NCBI GenBank assembly: GCA_964552395.1 | Contig: CAZKGM010000014.1 | Span: 8,447 to 72,446 of the forward strand | DNA length: 64,000 nucleotides | Direction of reading: 5' to 3' | From: JAJDNH01 sp964552395 | GTDB taxonomy: Bacteria > Acidobacteriota > Thermoanaerobaculia > Thermoanaerobaculales > Sulfomarinibacteraceae | Shown: positions 44,716 to 54,420 of the stretch, one piece after another | Numbering within the stretch: position 1 is the first letter of the stretch | Layout: every line of letters begins with the position of its first letter | Notes under the pieces: generated by a model | The model's database searches: none | The model's input: only the letters and a program-made list of their open reading frames with translations | What the model was told of the DNA's origin: nothing | Position numbers and translations under genes: made by a program

Positions 44716-47700
44716 TCAGGTGCCGGCGCCGCCGTCCTTCGGCCCCAGCTTGCCGAGAAGTACGCCCACCGCCTTCTCCAGCTGCTGGTCTTGGCCCTTC
44801 GCCTCCAGAGCCGGGTCGTTGTCCACCTTATAGGTGGGCGCCAGGTGCTTGTTCTCCATGATGTCGCCGTCCATGTCCACGAGGCCCACCTCGGGGATCC
44901 CGAACACGAGATTACGGTTCTGCAGGCGCTCCCACCACACCGAGGTGCAGGTGCCGGGTACCGGCATGCCCACGGTCTCGCCGATGCCGAGCTGGGTGTA
45001 GGCCATGGGGAAGCAGTGGGCGTCGGAGTAGTTCCCCTCGTTCATGACGACGATGGAGGGCTTGGTCCAGCGGTCCAGCGGCTCGACCCCCACCTGGCGC
45101 CCGCGGGGCACGTCCTTGGCGTAGACGCGGCCCGAGAGGAAGGTGGTGAGTTGCTCCACCAGATTGCCTCCGCCGTTGAAGCGGGTGTCGAGGATGATGG
45201 CGTCCTTGTCCACGGCGCGCCCGAAGATCTCCTCGAAGATCTCTCGGTAGGCGCCGTCGTTCATGCCGCGAATGTGGGCGTAGCCGAGACGCCCACCGGA
45301 CAGCTTCTCCACCTCGGCGCGGCGTGAGCGTACCCAGCGCTGGTAGAGAAGCCGGCTCTGCTGGCTCCAGGAGATCGCCCTGGCCGTCTCCTCCCAGCGG
45401 CTGCCGCCGTCCGGGTCGTAGAGCGCCAGGCGGACCAGCTCGCCGGCCCGGCGGTTGAGGAGCGGGTACCAGTTCGCGCCGGCTGCGATCTTCGATCCGT
45501 CGATGCCCTCCAGGACGACGCCGGGACGGATCTTGGAGCCCGCCTGCTGGAGGGGTCCGCCCTCGATGACCTCGGCGATCCTCACCCCGTCGCCCGTATA
45601 GGTCTGGTCCGGGAAGAAGCCCAGGGCGGCGGTCTCGTCGCCGTCCTTGTGCTCGGGACGGTAGCGGCCGCCGCTGTGCGACGAGTCGAGCTCCCCCTGC
45701 ATCTCGGAAATGAGCTCGGCGAAGTCGCGGTCGTTGTCGATGGAGGGCAGGAAGCGCGCGTAGTAGGTCTTCTGCGCCTGCCAGTCCACGCCGTGCATGT
45801 CTTCGCTGTAGAACTTCTCCAGCGTCTGGCGCCAGATGTGCTCGAAGAGGTACGCGCGCTCCGCCGCCGGGTCGAGCCTCATCTCCGCCGATGCCTTGAC
45901 GGGGGAGGTCTTGCCCGAGTCCAGGTCCACCGTCATGAGCCGGTGGTCGGCAAGGACGAACGCCTTCTTGTCGTCGCGGTCGAGAGTGAGGTCGGCGCTC
46001 TTGGCCTCCAGCTTGGCCACCTCCTTGACCTTGCGGGTACGGGGCACGTACTTCCAGAGGTCGTAGCCCTTCTCGAAGCGGGCGAGGTAGTAGAGCGTCT
46101 CGCCGTCCGCCGAGAGCTCGGCGCCGGCGAGTTTCGTGGCGGTGAGCGAGAGACGGGCGATCCGGTCGTCCAGCCGGTCCAGCTCGAGATCGACGGGCTT
46201 CGGGACCTCGACCTTCGACTCGTCCTTGGCCTCTTCCTCCTTGCCCTTCGTCTTGTCCTTCTCCTCCTCCTTCTTCTCCTTGGCCTTGAGCTGGTCGAGC
46301 TCCGCCTCGTCCAGGTTGAAGCGGTCCCAGGCCTTGCGGGTGAGGAAGGCGCCGTAGACGTCGTACTCGCGGCCGCCGCCGCCCTGCGCGCGCAGCCCGT
46401 GGCGGTCGGTGCCCCAGTAGAGCACCTCGCCCTTGGCCGCCCACTGCGGCATCACGTCCTCATAACCGCTGCGGGAGATGTTCACAACCGCGCCCTCGCC
46501 CGAAGAGGGCACCAGGCCGACCTCGGTGGACCAGCGGGTCGGGCTCAGGAACTGCACCGCGAACCACCTGCCGTCGGGTGACCAGCGATACCACTGGTCC
46601 CCGTCGGAGTACGAGTAGTTGCGGTCGCCCGGCAGGACCGTGCGGGTCTTGCCGGTAGCCAGGTCGAGAACCTTGAGGGTCGTTCGGTTCTCGAGGTAGG
46701 CGACCTCCTTGCCGTCCGGGGAGAAGTGGGGCTGAAACTCCTCGGCATCGGTGGCGAGCACCGTCGACTCCTTGAGCGCGGTGGCGTTGAAGAAGGCCGG
46801 CTCATCGGGATCGGTGAGGTCCGTGCGGTAGAGGTTCCAGCTGCCGCCGCGCTCGCCGGCGTAGAGGAGGCTGCGGCCGTCGGGACTGAAGCTCACCGAG
46901 CGCTCCTGCTCGGGAGTGTTGGTGATGCGCTTGGTGCCCTTGTGGTTGGCGGAGGTGACGAAGACCTCGCCGCGCGCAATGAAGGCGATCTCGCTGCCGT
47001 CGGGCGAGACGTCGAACTCGCTGACCTCGCCGGTGACGTCGGCGGGCTCCTCTCGGTTGAAGCGGGCCCCGGCAGCCACGGAGACCTCCAGGCGCCGGCT
47101 TTCCGTTGCGCCGGCTGGTCGCACCCACAGCTCGCCCCCGTAGGCGTAGCTCAGGTCACCGTTGTGCGAAATACTGAGGAAGCGCACCGGATGGCCGGCG
47201 TGGGTTGTCACCTGGACGGGATGGGCCGAGTCGGCGAGGTCGAGCTTCCAGACGTTGAAGCTGCCGCTTCTCTCCGAGAGGTAGTAGAGCGCCTTCTCGT
47301 CGGGGCTCCACACCGGTTGCCGGTCGTCGGCGCCGAAGGCGGTGAGGCGGGTGTGGGTACCGGAGGCGGCGTCCCATATCCAGACGTCACGGGCGAACGA
47401 CGAGTTGTCGTGCTTGCGCCACTCCATCTCGTACCCCTTCTGGTCGGAGTACGCCAGGCGGGCGCCGGCGCGGTCGTAGACGGCGTACAGAGCCGGTGTG
47501 GTGAGCACCTGCGCCGGCATACCGCCGGCCAGCGCCACGCTGTAGAGCTCGGGTTGGGCGCCGCTGGGGAACTGCGCACTGGTGACGGCATCGAGGCGGG
47601 CCGAGCTGAAGAGGACCGCCTGACCATCCGGCGTGAAGCTGGTGGGGACGTCGTCGGACGAGTGGAAGGTGAGGCGCGTCGCCTCGCCGCCTGCTGCGGG

Positions 47701-47988
47701 CATCACGAATACGTCGAGGTTGCCGTAGCGGTCCGAGGCGAAGGCGAGGCGACTGCCGTCGGGAGACCACACGGGCATGGTGTCGTGAGCCGGGTGAAGG
47801 GTGAGCGGGACCGCAACTCCGCCCGCAGCCGGCACCTTCCAGATGTCGCCGTGGTATGAGAAGGCGATCGTCGTCCCATCGGGAGAGATCGCCGGGTAGC
47901 GCAGCCACAGGGCGCGCTCCGCAGCCTGCAGCCCTCCGGTCACCACCAGGATGATCGTCCAGCACAAGAGCACTCGCTTCACACGCAT
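44716..47988 (-). CDS. Tricorn-type protease (S41 family, beta-propeller plus PDZ)
   Basis: 1090 residues, ATG 47988, with signal peptide (..LLCWTIILVVTGGLQA), so periplasmic or secreted. Residues ~30-330 and ~330-680 are two WD/PD40-type beta-propellers (WSPDGSRLAFASDRYGN, SPDGRSLLYAGERGG). A Lys/Glu linker interrupts them at about 553-600. C-terminal to these come the core-1 domain, a PDZ domain (~850-900) and the S41 peptidase domain. His771 (SSHSGG) and Ser988 (NEGNYSDAHCF) match the tricorn catalytic His and Ser. Archaeal tricorn trims proteasome products; exported bacterial homologues are peptidases of unknown substrate. The only clearly intact large gene in the repeat region. Confidence 0.9.
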   Translation of the reverse strand: MRVKRVLLCWTIILVVTGGLQAAERALWLRYPAISPDGTTIAFSYHGDIWKVPAAGGVAVPLTLHPAHDTMPVWSPDGSRLAFASDRYGNLDVFVMPAAGGEATRLTFHSSDDVPTSFTPDGQAVLFSSARLDAVTSAQFPSGAQPELYSVALAGGMPAQVLTTPALYAVYDRAGARLAYSDQKGYEMEWRKHDNSSFARDVWIWDAASGTHTRLTAFGADDRQPVWSPDEKALYYLSERSGSFNVWKLDLADSAHPVQVTTHAGHPVRFLSISHNGDLSYAYGGELWVRPAGATESRRLEVSVAAGARFNREEPADVTGEVSEFDVSPDGSEIAFIARGEVFVTSANHKGTKRITNTPEQERSVSFSPDGRSLLYAGERGGSWNLYRTDLTDPDEPAFFNATALKESTVLATDAEEFQPHFSPDGKEVAYLENRTTLKVLDLATGKTRTVLPGDRNYSYSDGDQWYRWSPDGRWFAVQFLSPTRWSTEVGLVPSSGEGAVVNISRSGYEDVMPQWAAKGEVLYWGTDRHGLRAQGGGGREYDVYGAFLTRKAWDRFNLDEAELDQLKAKEKKEEEKDKTKGKEEEAKDESKVEVPKPVDLELDRLDDRIARLSLTATKLAGAELSADGETLYYLARFEKGYDLWKYVPRTRKVKEVAKLEAKSADLTLDRDDKKAFVLADHRLMTVDLDSGKTSPVKASAEMRLDPAAERAYLFEHIWRQTLEKFYSEDMHGVDWQAQKTYYARFLPSIDNDRDFAELISEMQGELDSSHSGGRYRPEHKDGDETAALGFFPDQTYTGDGVRIAEVIEGGPLQQAGSKIRPGVVLEGIDGSKIAAGANWYPLLNRRAGELVRLALYDPDGGSRWEETARAISWSQQSRLLYQRWVRSRRAEVEKLSGGRLGYAHIRGMNDGAYREIFEEIFGRAVDKDAIILDTRFNGGGNLVEQLTTFLSGRVYAKDVPRGRQVGVEPLDRWTKPSIVVMNEGNYSDAHCFPMAYTQLGIGETVGMPVPGTCTSVWWERLQNRNLVFGIPEVGLVDMDGDIMENKHLAPTYKVDNDPALEAKGQDQQLEKAVGVLLGKLGPKDGGAGT

Positions 47989-48195
47989 CGGAACCCTCCT
48001 CCTTGATAGGTCGTCAACAGGGCCTGAGGCCGAAAACGCCCGGCGATTGTACGAAATTTCCGGAGGAAGGTTGCGCCCGCCTGCTGCCGGTGGTTCCAGA
48101 GACCGCGTCGGGGAGCCGTCGTCGTCGCGCGGGCAGGGCCAACCTGGCCGGCAGATCTGAGGCTGCAGCGAACGGTCGCTCCCCGTCGCCGGCAG

Positions 48196-48290
48196 TCAGA
48201 CCGTCTGCACGCCGCTGCTGGGGGCGAGGTAGGCGCCGTTGACGAAGCCGGAGTGATCGCTCGCCAGCATGAGAACGGCGCCGCTCCCTT
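48196..48290 (-). pseudogene. Short-chain dehydrogenase C-terminal remnant
   Basis: Minus strand reads GAVLMLASDHSGFVNGAYLA and PSSGVQTV then stop, matching the SDR end 'A-V-x-F-L-A-S-D-x-A-x-x-x-x-G-x-x-x-x-x-D-G-G'. Nothing upstream continues the enzyme. Confidence 0.6.
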
Positions 48291-48310
48291 CGCCCCTCAC
48301 TGCTCACCAT

Positions 48311-48490
48311 CTTGGGCTGGCGGGGGCACGTCTTCCGTCTTCCGGTTTCCCGGGCGGGCGGGCTTTCCTCACTTTCTCACTTTCTCACCTGCTCATCTCC
48401 CGGCCGGGGCCTTCTCCACTCCACCATGGAAGCAGCCGCTCCCACAGGTCCCGGATGTCGGATGCGGCCGGGCCGCCGAGAACAGTGCGA
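48311..48490 (-). pseudogene. Copied 3' end of a MinD-like ATPase gene with its downstream tract
   Basis: Minus strand reads LGGPAASDIRDLWERLLPWW then a stop, against LGGPAADDIRELWERVEAWW at the C-terminus of the ATPase encoded at 57282-58250. The homology continues past the stop through the purine tract (GTGAGAAAGTGAG) and beyond, so the copied unit (57205-57390) includes the gene end plus flank. Confidence 0.75.
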
Positions 48491-48659
48491 GGCATCCGGT
48501 TTTCAATGATACGGAGCATTGACGCCTTGGATGACAGACCGCCTGAGGGGGGGCACCCACTTCACTGCCCCCGTCCCCACCCCCCTCTTCAGCTCTTCCC
48601 AGCCGATGTCGCTCAGGATATTCGACTTGGCAGGCTAGCTCGGATCATTCACTCGCAAT

Positions 48660-48877
48660 CTACTGCGACCGACGATACGCCAGCCATCGCTGTGCCCTTC
48701 GGGTTGCGGCGGCACGGGCCCATCTTCTTCGTTGCCGCGCCTTGACGATGAAACGACATTGTCGTCGGTACGGCGCCTCGGGTCTGGGCCCGTGGCGCAC
48801 GCAACGGACGGCATCGGGGTCACCGGCCGGGCCTCTGCCACTGACAAGCGTCTCGCCGGTCTCGCTACGATCGCTCA
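48660..48877. repeat. Dispersed repeat A, copy 2 (uninterrupted)
   Basis: 97% identical to 40718-40902 over 185 bp, with the additional 33 bp contiguous here. No protein-coding signal on either strand. Confidence 0.8.
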
Positions 48878-49098
48878 CAAATGACCCGGGCCGGAGGTCG
48901 GGGTCTTGCGCGATTGGCAGGCGTCTTCTGATTGGTGGTACGGTTGCACATGAGGTTCATCTGCACATGTAGTCCGGTCCGGCTGGGCCGGACCGGAGGT
49001 TGGCGCATGCATGTTCACGGCCGGACTGATGCCGAGCCGACTGTGTTGTTCCAGCTTGCGGGGGCGAGCGCCAGTGCGATCGAGGGGAGGGTGAAGCC

Positions 49099-50016
49099 GT
49101 GAGCGCCGGCGATCGCCCGATTCCGGGGCCGAGTCGGGTTCCCGGACCGCCCCGCAAGGGACGCGCCGTCGCAGCGCTTCTAGGCGCCGTCGAGTGCCAG
49201 GCGCTGGCGACTGTCATGACCATCATGGCCGTCATCGGATCCAACGGCCTCGACCGCATGTTCGCGGTTTGGATCTACCTGGTCGTGGCGACGCCGGCGG
49301 CCGTGCTCGGGGGCGCTGCCACAGGGGCGCTCCTCGGCCGGCCCCGAACGAGGTGGGGGTACGCGGGCGCGGGCCAGGTCCTGGCCTGCCTGCTGGCGGC
49401 GGCCGTCGCCCTCGGGCTCGCGGCCGCGCTGGAAAGCTCGAAGGGGGCACCACCGGTGATCGAGGACCGAACGGAGCGAGTTTCGGATGCGGATCTCGTG
49501 GCCGAGCTGGCGGCATCGGACCCAGACCGAAGGCTCGCGGCTGCGGACGAGATCGTCCGCAGGGGCCTGCCCGGCGCCGCCGTGAGCATTGTCCCGCTGC
49601 TGCGGGACGCCTCGCTTGAGGTCAGGATGCACGCGGCGTCCTGTCTCGGACGCCTGCGCGATCCGGCGGCCCTCGAACCCCTGCTGGCGAGCTTGCGGGA
49701 TGGCGACGCCGGCGTACGGATTGAGGCGCTGCGAGCGCTCGGGCGGATCGGCGATGATCGTGCGCTGAGCGCGATGGTGGGCCCTCTCGATGCCCCGGTC
49801 GTCGGAGTGGTGGCGGCGGAGGCCCTCGGCGAGCTCGGCGATGTACGTGCCGCGCCCGCACTCATCGCCTTTCTCGAGCGCGCGGTCGCGCAGGGACGGG
49901 ACGGCGACGCCGAGCGCGCCGCCTCCAGCCTGCGCCGGCTTACGGGCCGGAAGCTGGGTACCGATCCCGGCGCCTGGAGGAAATGGCTCGCGGCAAACGG
50001 ACCGGGCGGCGGCTGA
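49099..50016 (+). CDS. HEAT-repeat protein with N-terminal membrane helices
   Basis: 305 residues from GTG 49099 (GAGGGGAGGGTG upstream). Two to three hydrophobic helices at ~28-115 (ALATVMTIMAVIGSNGL, FAVWIYLVVATPAAVLGG, LACLLAAAVALGLAAA). Then HEAT/PBS-lyase-type repeats from ~150 on: ADEIVRRGLPGAAVSIVPLL, AASCLGRLRDPAALEPLLAS, EALRALGRIGDDRALSAM, AAEALGELGDVRAAPALIAF. HEAT repeats bind proteins; partner unknown. Monocistronic. Confidence 0.8.
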   Translation: MSAGDRPIPGPSRVPGPPRKGRAVAALLGAVECQALATVMTIMAVIGSNGLDRMFAVWIYLVVATPAAVLGGAATGALLGRPRTRWGYAGAGQVLACLLAAAVALGLAAALESSKGAPPVIEDRTERVSDADLVAELAASDPDRRLAAADEIVRRGLPGAAVSIVPLLRDASLEVRMHAASCLGRLRDPAALEPLLASLRDGDAGVRIEALRALGRIGDDRALSAMVGPLDAPVVGVVAAEALGELGDVRAAPALIAFLERAVAQGRDGDAERAASSLRRLTGRKLGTDPGAWRKWLAANGPGGG

Positions 50017-50133
50017 TTCTCGAGGTATCGAACCGAATCGGCTGGACGGAGCGGCGGGACCCCGGTGTCTCCTTGGGTTGCACGCCACGTATCACGGTCT
50101 GATGGTGTTCACCGCAGCGTAGGGCCGGCTCGG

Positions 50134-50832
50134 TCAGGGTGCGGCGACCTCCGGAGGTCGCACGCGCGCACCCACGATCAACAGCCACAGCATGAACGCC
50201 ACCTCTCCGAAGAGGACGGGAGTGGCGATCGTGGACACCATCTTGAGGTGGTCCGGCCACAGCACCCCCGTCGAGCTGATCGTCAGGTAGGCCAGGCCGT
50301 TGATGAGCAACCAGACCCCGAGGAGGCGAGGAAGAAATCCCGATCGGTACACGAGCCACCCGAGAGGAAGGAGCCAGAGCCCCCAGAACGCATCGGAGAC
50401 GAGAGCTCCCTGCCTGTCGATGTTGATCAGTAGAGTTGCCAGGGCGTCGCGTTGAGGTGGGCTGAATACAGCCAGGAAATCGGCGCCGCGCACGAATGCG
50501 AGGGTCGCGATTTCGTTCGCCACGCTCAAGAATGCGAGCGGCGCCTCGACCAGAACGAGTATCACCATGAGTGAGGCAAGCTGGACGTTCACCCCTTTGA
50601 GCAAGCGGTAGAGAGCCAACACGACTGCGATGAAGAACAGCTCAGAAAGGAAACCGACGACGATGTAGGACCGGAACAACGACTGATGAGCCAGGATGTT
50701 GCCGGCGGTCGCGCTCGCGTCGCCGGACACGAACAGCTTGCCGGGCACGTAGATGATGACGAACGGGCCGGTGAGCACGACGAGGAGGTACAGGAATCCG
50801 GCGACGTGTGCGTTCCTCTTGATTGGATCCAT
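50134..50832 (-). CDS. DUF4386 family membrane protein
   Basis: 232 residues from ATG 50832. Begins MDPIKRNAHVAGFLYLLVVL with the family's 'A-x-x-A-G-x-x-Y-L' start, then six hydrophobic helices and LPLGWLVYRSGFLPRLLGVWL, the DUF4386 signature. Unknown function; inner membrane. No obvious partner gene. Confidence 0.8.
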   Translation of the reverse strand: MDPIKRNAHVAGFLYLLVVLTGPFVIIYVPGKLFVSGDASATAGNILAHQSLFRSYIVVGFLSELFFIAVVLALYRLLKGVNVQLASLMVILVLVEAPLAFLSVANEIATLAFVRGADFLAVFSPPQRDALATLLINIDRQGALVSDAFWGLWLLPLGWLVYRSGFLPRLLGVWLLINGLAYLTISSTGVLWPDHLKMVSTIATPVLFGEVAFMLWLLIVGARVRPPEVAAP

Positions 50833-51065
50833 CGGTCTGCCTTTCTGGTTCCTTGCTCACATCTGCATGACAGTCGAGCTCGATCCCATCGGCAGCCAGC
50901 TCTCTATCGATTCATCCGACGGCTGTGGGCTCTGACCCTACTTTACGTTCCCAAGGCATCCGAGGTTCTCTCTTCGGTGCCTGGCTTGGAGTATCCTGCG
51001 CCTGGGTAGGTGGGGACAGGAGGGGTGGTCCTCCGTGGTTCCGACGGCCGTGGGTGGCGCGTACA

Positions 51066-52211
51066 ATGTGCGGCGTGTCATCTCCCTTGCCTCAGCCGCC
51101 GTCAGATCTCGCCTCGGTGGACGAGGCAAGAAAGGTACTGACGGCTCTTCATGACACGGCCCGCCTCGTGCTGAACGGCCACCGCGACGCGCACGCTGTT
51201 CTGCGCGAGGTGGTGGGGCTGATCCCTCCGGCCTGGCAGTACCCCGAGGTCACCGCGGCCCGCATCGCGGTCGGCGAAGTACAGGCCGCCAGCCCGGGGT
51301 TTGCACGAACGCCCTGGATGCAGGAGGCTGTCTTCGAGGTTCGCGACGGCGATGCCGGGATCGTGGAGGTGGCGTACCTGGTGGAGAAGCCCCCGTCGTA
51401 CGAGGGTCCGTTCCTCGAGCAGGAGCGGCTGCTCATTCAGTCGCTCGCGCAGATGCTCGAGGTCTACTTCGAGCGCAGGGCAGGGGAGGACGACCTGAGG
51501 CGGGAGGTGCGTGAGCTGACGGCGGAGCTGGGTCGCGCCAACGCCGCCCGGCGGCGCCTTGCCTCTCAGCTCGCGCTGACGGAGGAGCGCCAGCGGCGCG
51601 TCATCGCGTCCGACCTGCACGACCACCTCGGCCAGGCCCTGGCCCTGGCCAAGGGACGCCTGGCCGGGCTGCGCGGGAACGCCGTCTTCAGCGGCATGGA
51701 GCGGGACTTCGAGGAGATCGACACGCTGCTGAGCCAGACGATCCAGTACACCCGCAACCTGACCTTCGAGATCAGCCCTCCCGTGGTCTACGAGCTGGGG
51801 CTGGAGGCGGCCCTGCGGTGGCTCTCGAAGGAGTTCCAACACAAACACGGGCTGCGCTCGGAGGTGTTCGCCTCCGGCACCGGCGGCGAGGTGCCGGACG
51901 ACCTCCGCATCACCCTCTTCCGGTCGGTGCAAGAGCTGCTGATGAACGCTGTCAAGCACGCTCGGGCCGACCTCGTCCGGATACGATTGGGTAACTCCGA
52001 GGAGCGGCTGACCGTGGAGGTGAGGGACGACGGTGTGGGCTTCGATTCCGGCCGAGTGCGCGAGACCGAGCACGACGGTTTCGGCCTGTTCAGCATCCGG
52101 GAGCGGATGGAAGGGCTCGGGGGATCGTTGACAGTCGAATCGACTCCGGGGCGCGGGAGTGCCCTGACCCTCTCCGTACCGTTTCCCGCGCGCAAGGGGG
52201 AGCCCCTGTGA
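51066..52211 (+). CDS. NarX/DegS-type sensor histidine kinase
   Basis: 381 residues from ATG 51066 (a GTG at 51075 is possible). No membrane segment. The N-terminal ~150 residues are a GAF-like sensor (VTAARIAVGEVQAA, YLVEKPPSYEGPFLEQERLL), then a coiled coil. HisKA_3 contains the phosphoacceptor His185 (ASDLHDHLGQALA). HATPase_c has LMNAVKHA, VRDDGVGFD and GFGLFSIRERM. A soluble kinase of the NarL-family branch, so it senses a cytoplasmic signal. Overlaps the response-regulator gene as GTGA and precedes amt, so it may control ammonium uptake (inference). Confidence 0.9.
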   Translation: MCGVSSPLPQPPSDLASVDEARKVLTALHDTARLVLNGHRDAHAVLREVVGLIPPAWQYPEVTAARIAVGEVQAASPGFARTPWMQEAVFEVRDGDAGIVEVAYLVEKPPSYEGPFLEQERLLIQSLAQMLEVYFERRAGEDDLRREVRELTAELGRANAARRRLASQLALTEERQRRVIASDLHDHLGQALALAKGRLAGLRGNAVFSGMERDFEEIDTLLSQTIQYTRNLTFEISPPVVYELGLEAALRWLSKEFQHKHGLRSEVFASGTGGEVPDDLRITLFRSVQELLMNAVKHARADLVRIRLGNSEERLTVEVRDDGVGFDSGRVRETEHDGFGLFSIRERMEGLGGSLTVESTPGRGSALTLSVPFPARKGEPL

Positions 52212-52855
52212 GCCTGAAGATCCTGCTGGCGGACGATCACAAGATCGTCGTGGACGGGCTGGCCACCCTCCTCGAGAGAATCCCCGGCTACCAGGTGGTC
52301 GCTCGTGCCTCCGACGGTCTGTCGGCCGAGTCCCTGGCTCGCGAGCTGGCGCCGGACGTGGCCATCCTCGACATCTCCATGCCGGGCCTCAACGGGATCG
52401 AGGCCACCCGCCTCATCCTGCAGAAGAACCCCGGCGTCAGCGTCATCATCCTGTCGATGCACGCCGACGGGCGCTTCATCGCGGAGGCGCTGAAGGCCGG
52501 CGCCCTGGGATACTTGCTGAAGGAGTCGGCCTTCGAGGAGCTGTCAGCTGCCATCAAGACGGTGATGAGCGGCCAGACGTTCTTGAGCGCCGCCATCGTC
52601 GACGCGGTGGTCAAGGACTACATCCGCCACCTCGAGCACCAGGGGACCAGCGTCTTCTCCAGCCTCACCCCCCGGGAGCGTGAGGTCCTGCAGATGCTGG
52701 CTGAGGGGCTGGCCACCAAGCAGATCGCCGCCCGCCTGAGCCTGAGCATCAAGACCGTGGAGACCTACCGCAAGCAGATCATGGAGAAGCTCGACATCCA
52801 CTCGATCGCCGAGCTCACCAAGTACGCCATACGGGAAGGGATCACCACCTTGTAG
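52208..52855 (+). CDS. NarL/FixJ-family response regulator
   Basis: 215 residues from GTG 52208. Receiver domain with acidic pocket Asp9-Asp10, phospho-acceptor Asp55 (VAILDISMPG) and Lys in LKESAF. C-terminal LuxR-type HTH (LTPREREVLQMLAEGLATKQ, then SIKTVETYRKQIMEKL). Partner of the kinase by overlap. Likely regulates the downstream transporter or its own operon. Confidence 0.93.
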   Translation: MSLKILLADDHKIVVDGLATLLERIPGYQVVARASDGLSAESLARELAPDVAILDISMPGLNGIEATRLILQKNPGVSVIILSMHADGRFIAEALKAGALGYLLKESAFEELSAAIKTVMSGQTFLSAAIVDAVVKDYIRHLEHQGTSVFSSLTPREREVLQMLAEGLATKQIAARLSLSIKTVETYRKQIMEKLDIHSIAELTKYAIREGITTL

Positions 52856-53127
52856 AGCGAGGACGAAGAATGGGGCAACCCGCCGGTTGCTCTCACCGGC
52901 GTTTGCACCCTATGGCCCGGATCCTGCCTATCCCCTTGAGTCAGGTTGTGTCCGCCGAGAACCGATACCGGCGGGACGACGATTGGACCACGCCCCGGGG
53001 GTATCGAGACCATTCCTCAGGTATTCCGAAGGGCTCCCTTCCGATTTTCCCTATTGTCCGCTCATTGCGACCATCGCTAGCCTTGTGAAGCGTTTCACGA
53101 GGGACCTCACCAAAGGAGGGTCTTGGT

Positions 53128-54342
53128 ATGTACGACACGGGGAATACGGCGTTCATGCTGGTGGCCACCAGCCTGGTGATGCTGATGACACCGGGCTTGG
53201 CCTTCTTCTACGGCGGTTTGGTGGGCCGCAAGAACGTGCTCGCCATCATGATCCAGAGCTTCGTCTCCATGGGCTGGACATCGATGCTGTGGTTCGTCTG
53301 CGGCTACTCGATGTGCTTCTCCGGCGACGTGGGAGGAATCATCGGGAACCTCCACATGGCCTTCCTGCATGGGGTGGAACCGGCGGCGCTCCTCTCCCCC
53401 GCCAATAACATTCCCCTCCTGGTCTTCGTCGCGTACCAGATGATGTTTGCGATCATCACTCCCGCCCTCATTACGGGGGCCTTCACCAACAGGGTCAGGT
53501 TCGCCCCCTACATGATCTTCCTCACGGTGTGGCTGCTCTTCGTCTACTTCCCCGCCGTGCACATGATCTGGGGTGGCGGCCTGCTGCAGAGGTGGGGTGT
53601 GCTGGACTTCGCGGGCGGCATCGTGGTGCATGCCATCGCGGGTATGGCGGCCCTCGCCAGCGTGTTCTTCGTCGGCAAGCGGAAGGTGGCAGAGAAGGGA
53701 CCGCACAGCATCCCGCTGGTCGCTCTCGGCACGGGCCTGCTGTGGTTCGGCTGGTATGGGTTCAACGCGGGCAGCGAGCTGCAAGTGAACCACGTGACCA
53801 CCCTGGCCTTCCTCAACACGGACATCGCGGCCTCTTTCGCGGCCATCACGTGGCTCTTCATGGCCTGGGTCCTCGAGAAGAAGCCCAAGTTCCTGGGCCT
53901 GCTCACCGGCTCCATCGCAGGGCTCGCCACCATCACCCCGGCGGCGGGCTACGTGACGGTGCCCACGGCCGCCCTAATCGGCATCACCGCCGGCATCGTC
54001 TGCTACGGCGCCATCAACCTCAAGAACAAGATGCACTGGGACGACGCTCTGGACGTGTGGGGTGTTCACGGTGTGGGCGGCACCCTCGGCATCCTGATGC
54101 TGGGGCTGTTCGCCACCACCGCGGTCAATGCCGCCGGGGCCAACGGCCTGTTTCACGGCAACCCGGGCTTCTTCGTCAAGGAGGCCGTGGGGGTGATCGG
54201 GTTCAGTGCCTACGCATTCATCTTCTCGTATATGGCCCTGGCGGTCATCGACAAGATCACCCCGGTGCGGCTGAGTGCCGAGGAGGAGGAGATGGGGCTG
54301 GATGCCGTACTGCACGGCGAGGAAGCCTACCTGCATGATTGA
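53128..54342 (+). CDS. amt: Ammonium transporter (Amt/Rh family)
   Basis: 404 residues, with AAAGGAGGG before the ATG. Eleven hydrophobic helices. The twin-His pore is present: His168 (GGIVVHAIAGMAAL, the same number as in E. coli AmtB) and His314 (WGVHGVGGTLG). YGGLVGRKNVL and the AFFYGG region are conserved. No cleavable signal. Carries NH4+/NH3 inward at the inner membrane. No glnK follows, unusual for amt loci; instead a two-component pair precedes and an outer-membrane protein follows. Confidence 0.93.
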   Translation: MYDTGNTAFMLVATSLVMLMTPGLAFFYGGLVGRKNVLAIMIQSFVSMGWTSMLWFVCGYSMCFSGDVGGIIGNLHMAFLHGVEPAALLSPANNIPLLVFVAYQMMFAIITPALITGAFTNRVRFAPYMIFLTVWLLFVYFPAVHMIWGGGLLQRWGVLDFAGGIVVHAIAGMAALASVFFVGKRKVAEKGPHSIPLVALGTGLLWFGWYGFNAGSELQVNHVTTLAFLNTDIAASFAAITWLFMAWVLEKKPKFLGLLTGSIAGLATITPAAGYVTVPTAALIGITAGIVCYGAINLKNKMHWDDALDVWGVHGVGGTLGILMLGLFATTAVNAAGANGLFHGNPGFFVKEAVGVIGFSAYAFIFSYMALAVIDKITPVRLSAEEEEMGLDAVLHGEEAYLHD

Positions 54343-54360
54343 GTTCCTTCGGGTAGACGT

Positions 54361-54391
54361 GCCGGCGCCGCCCTCCGGGGCGGCGCCCGGC
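54361..54391 (+). terminator. GC-rich hairpin between amt and the outer-membrane gene
   Basis: GCCGGCGCCGCC / GGCGGCGCCCGGC with one bulge and a short loop, 18 nt after the amt stop. No T-run, so it may only reduce read-through. Confidence 0.4.
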
Positions 54392-54420
54392 GCGTCGGGT
54401 CCCCATCTGCGGAGGACATC

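Larger units (their letters stand above)
47989..49098. other. 1.1-kb gene-free region with gene fragments and dispersed repeats
   Basis: No intact gene. Contains an SDR C-terminal remnant (48196-48290, minus), a remnant of the MinD-like ATPase 3' end with its purine tract (48311-48490) and repeat A copy 2 (48660-48877). Then comes a block CTACGATCGCTCACAAATGACCC-like (48866-48903), also found at 40891 and 55312. The last ~150 bp lead into the HEAT-repeat gene. Confidence 0.7.

Noticed and set aside
52856..53127. Possible sigma-54 promoter before amt (TGGGGC ... TTGC)
   Set aside because: The GG-GC spacing is about 15 nt instead of 10, so it does not fit the -24/-12 consensus.
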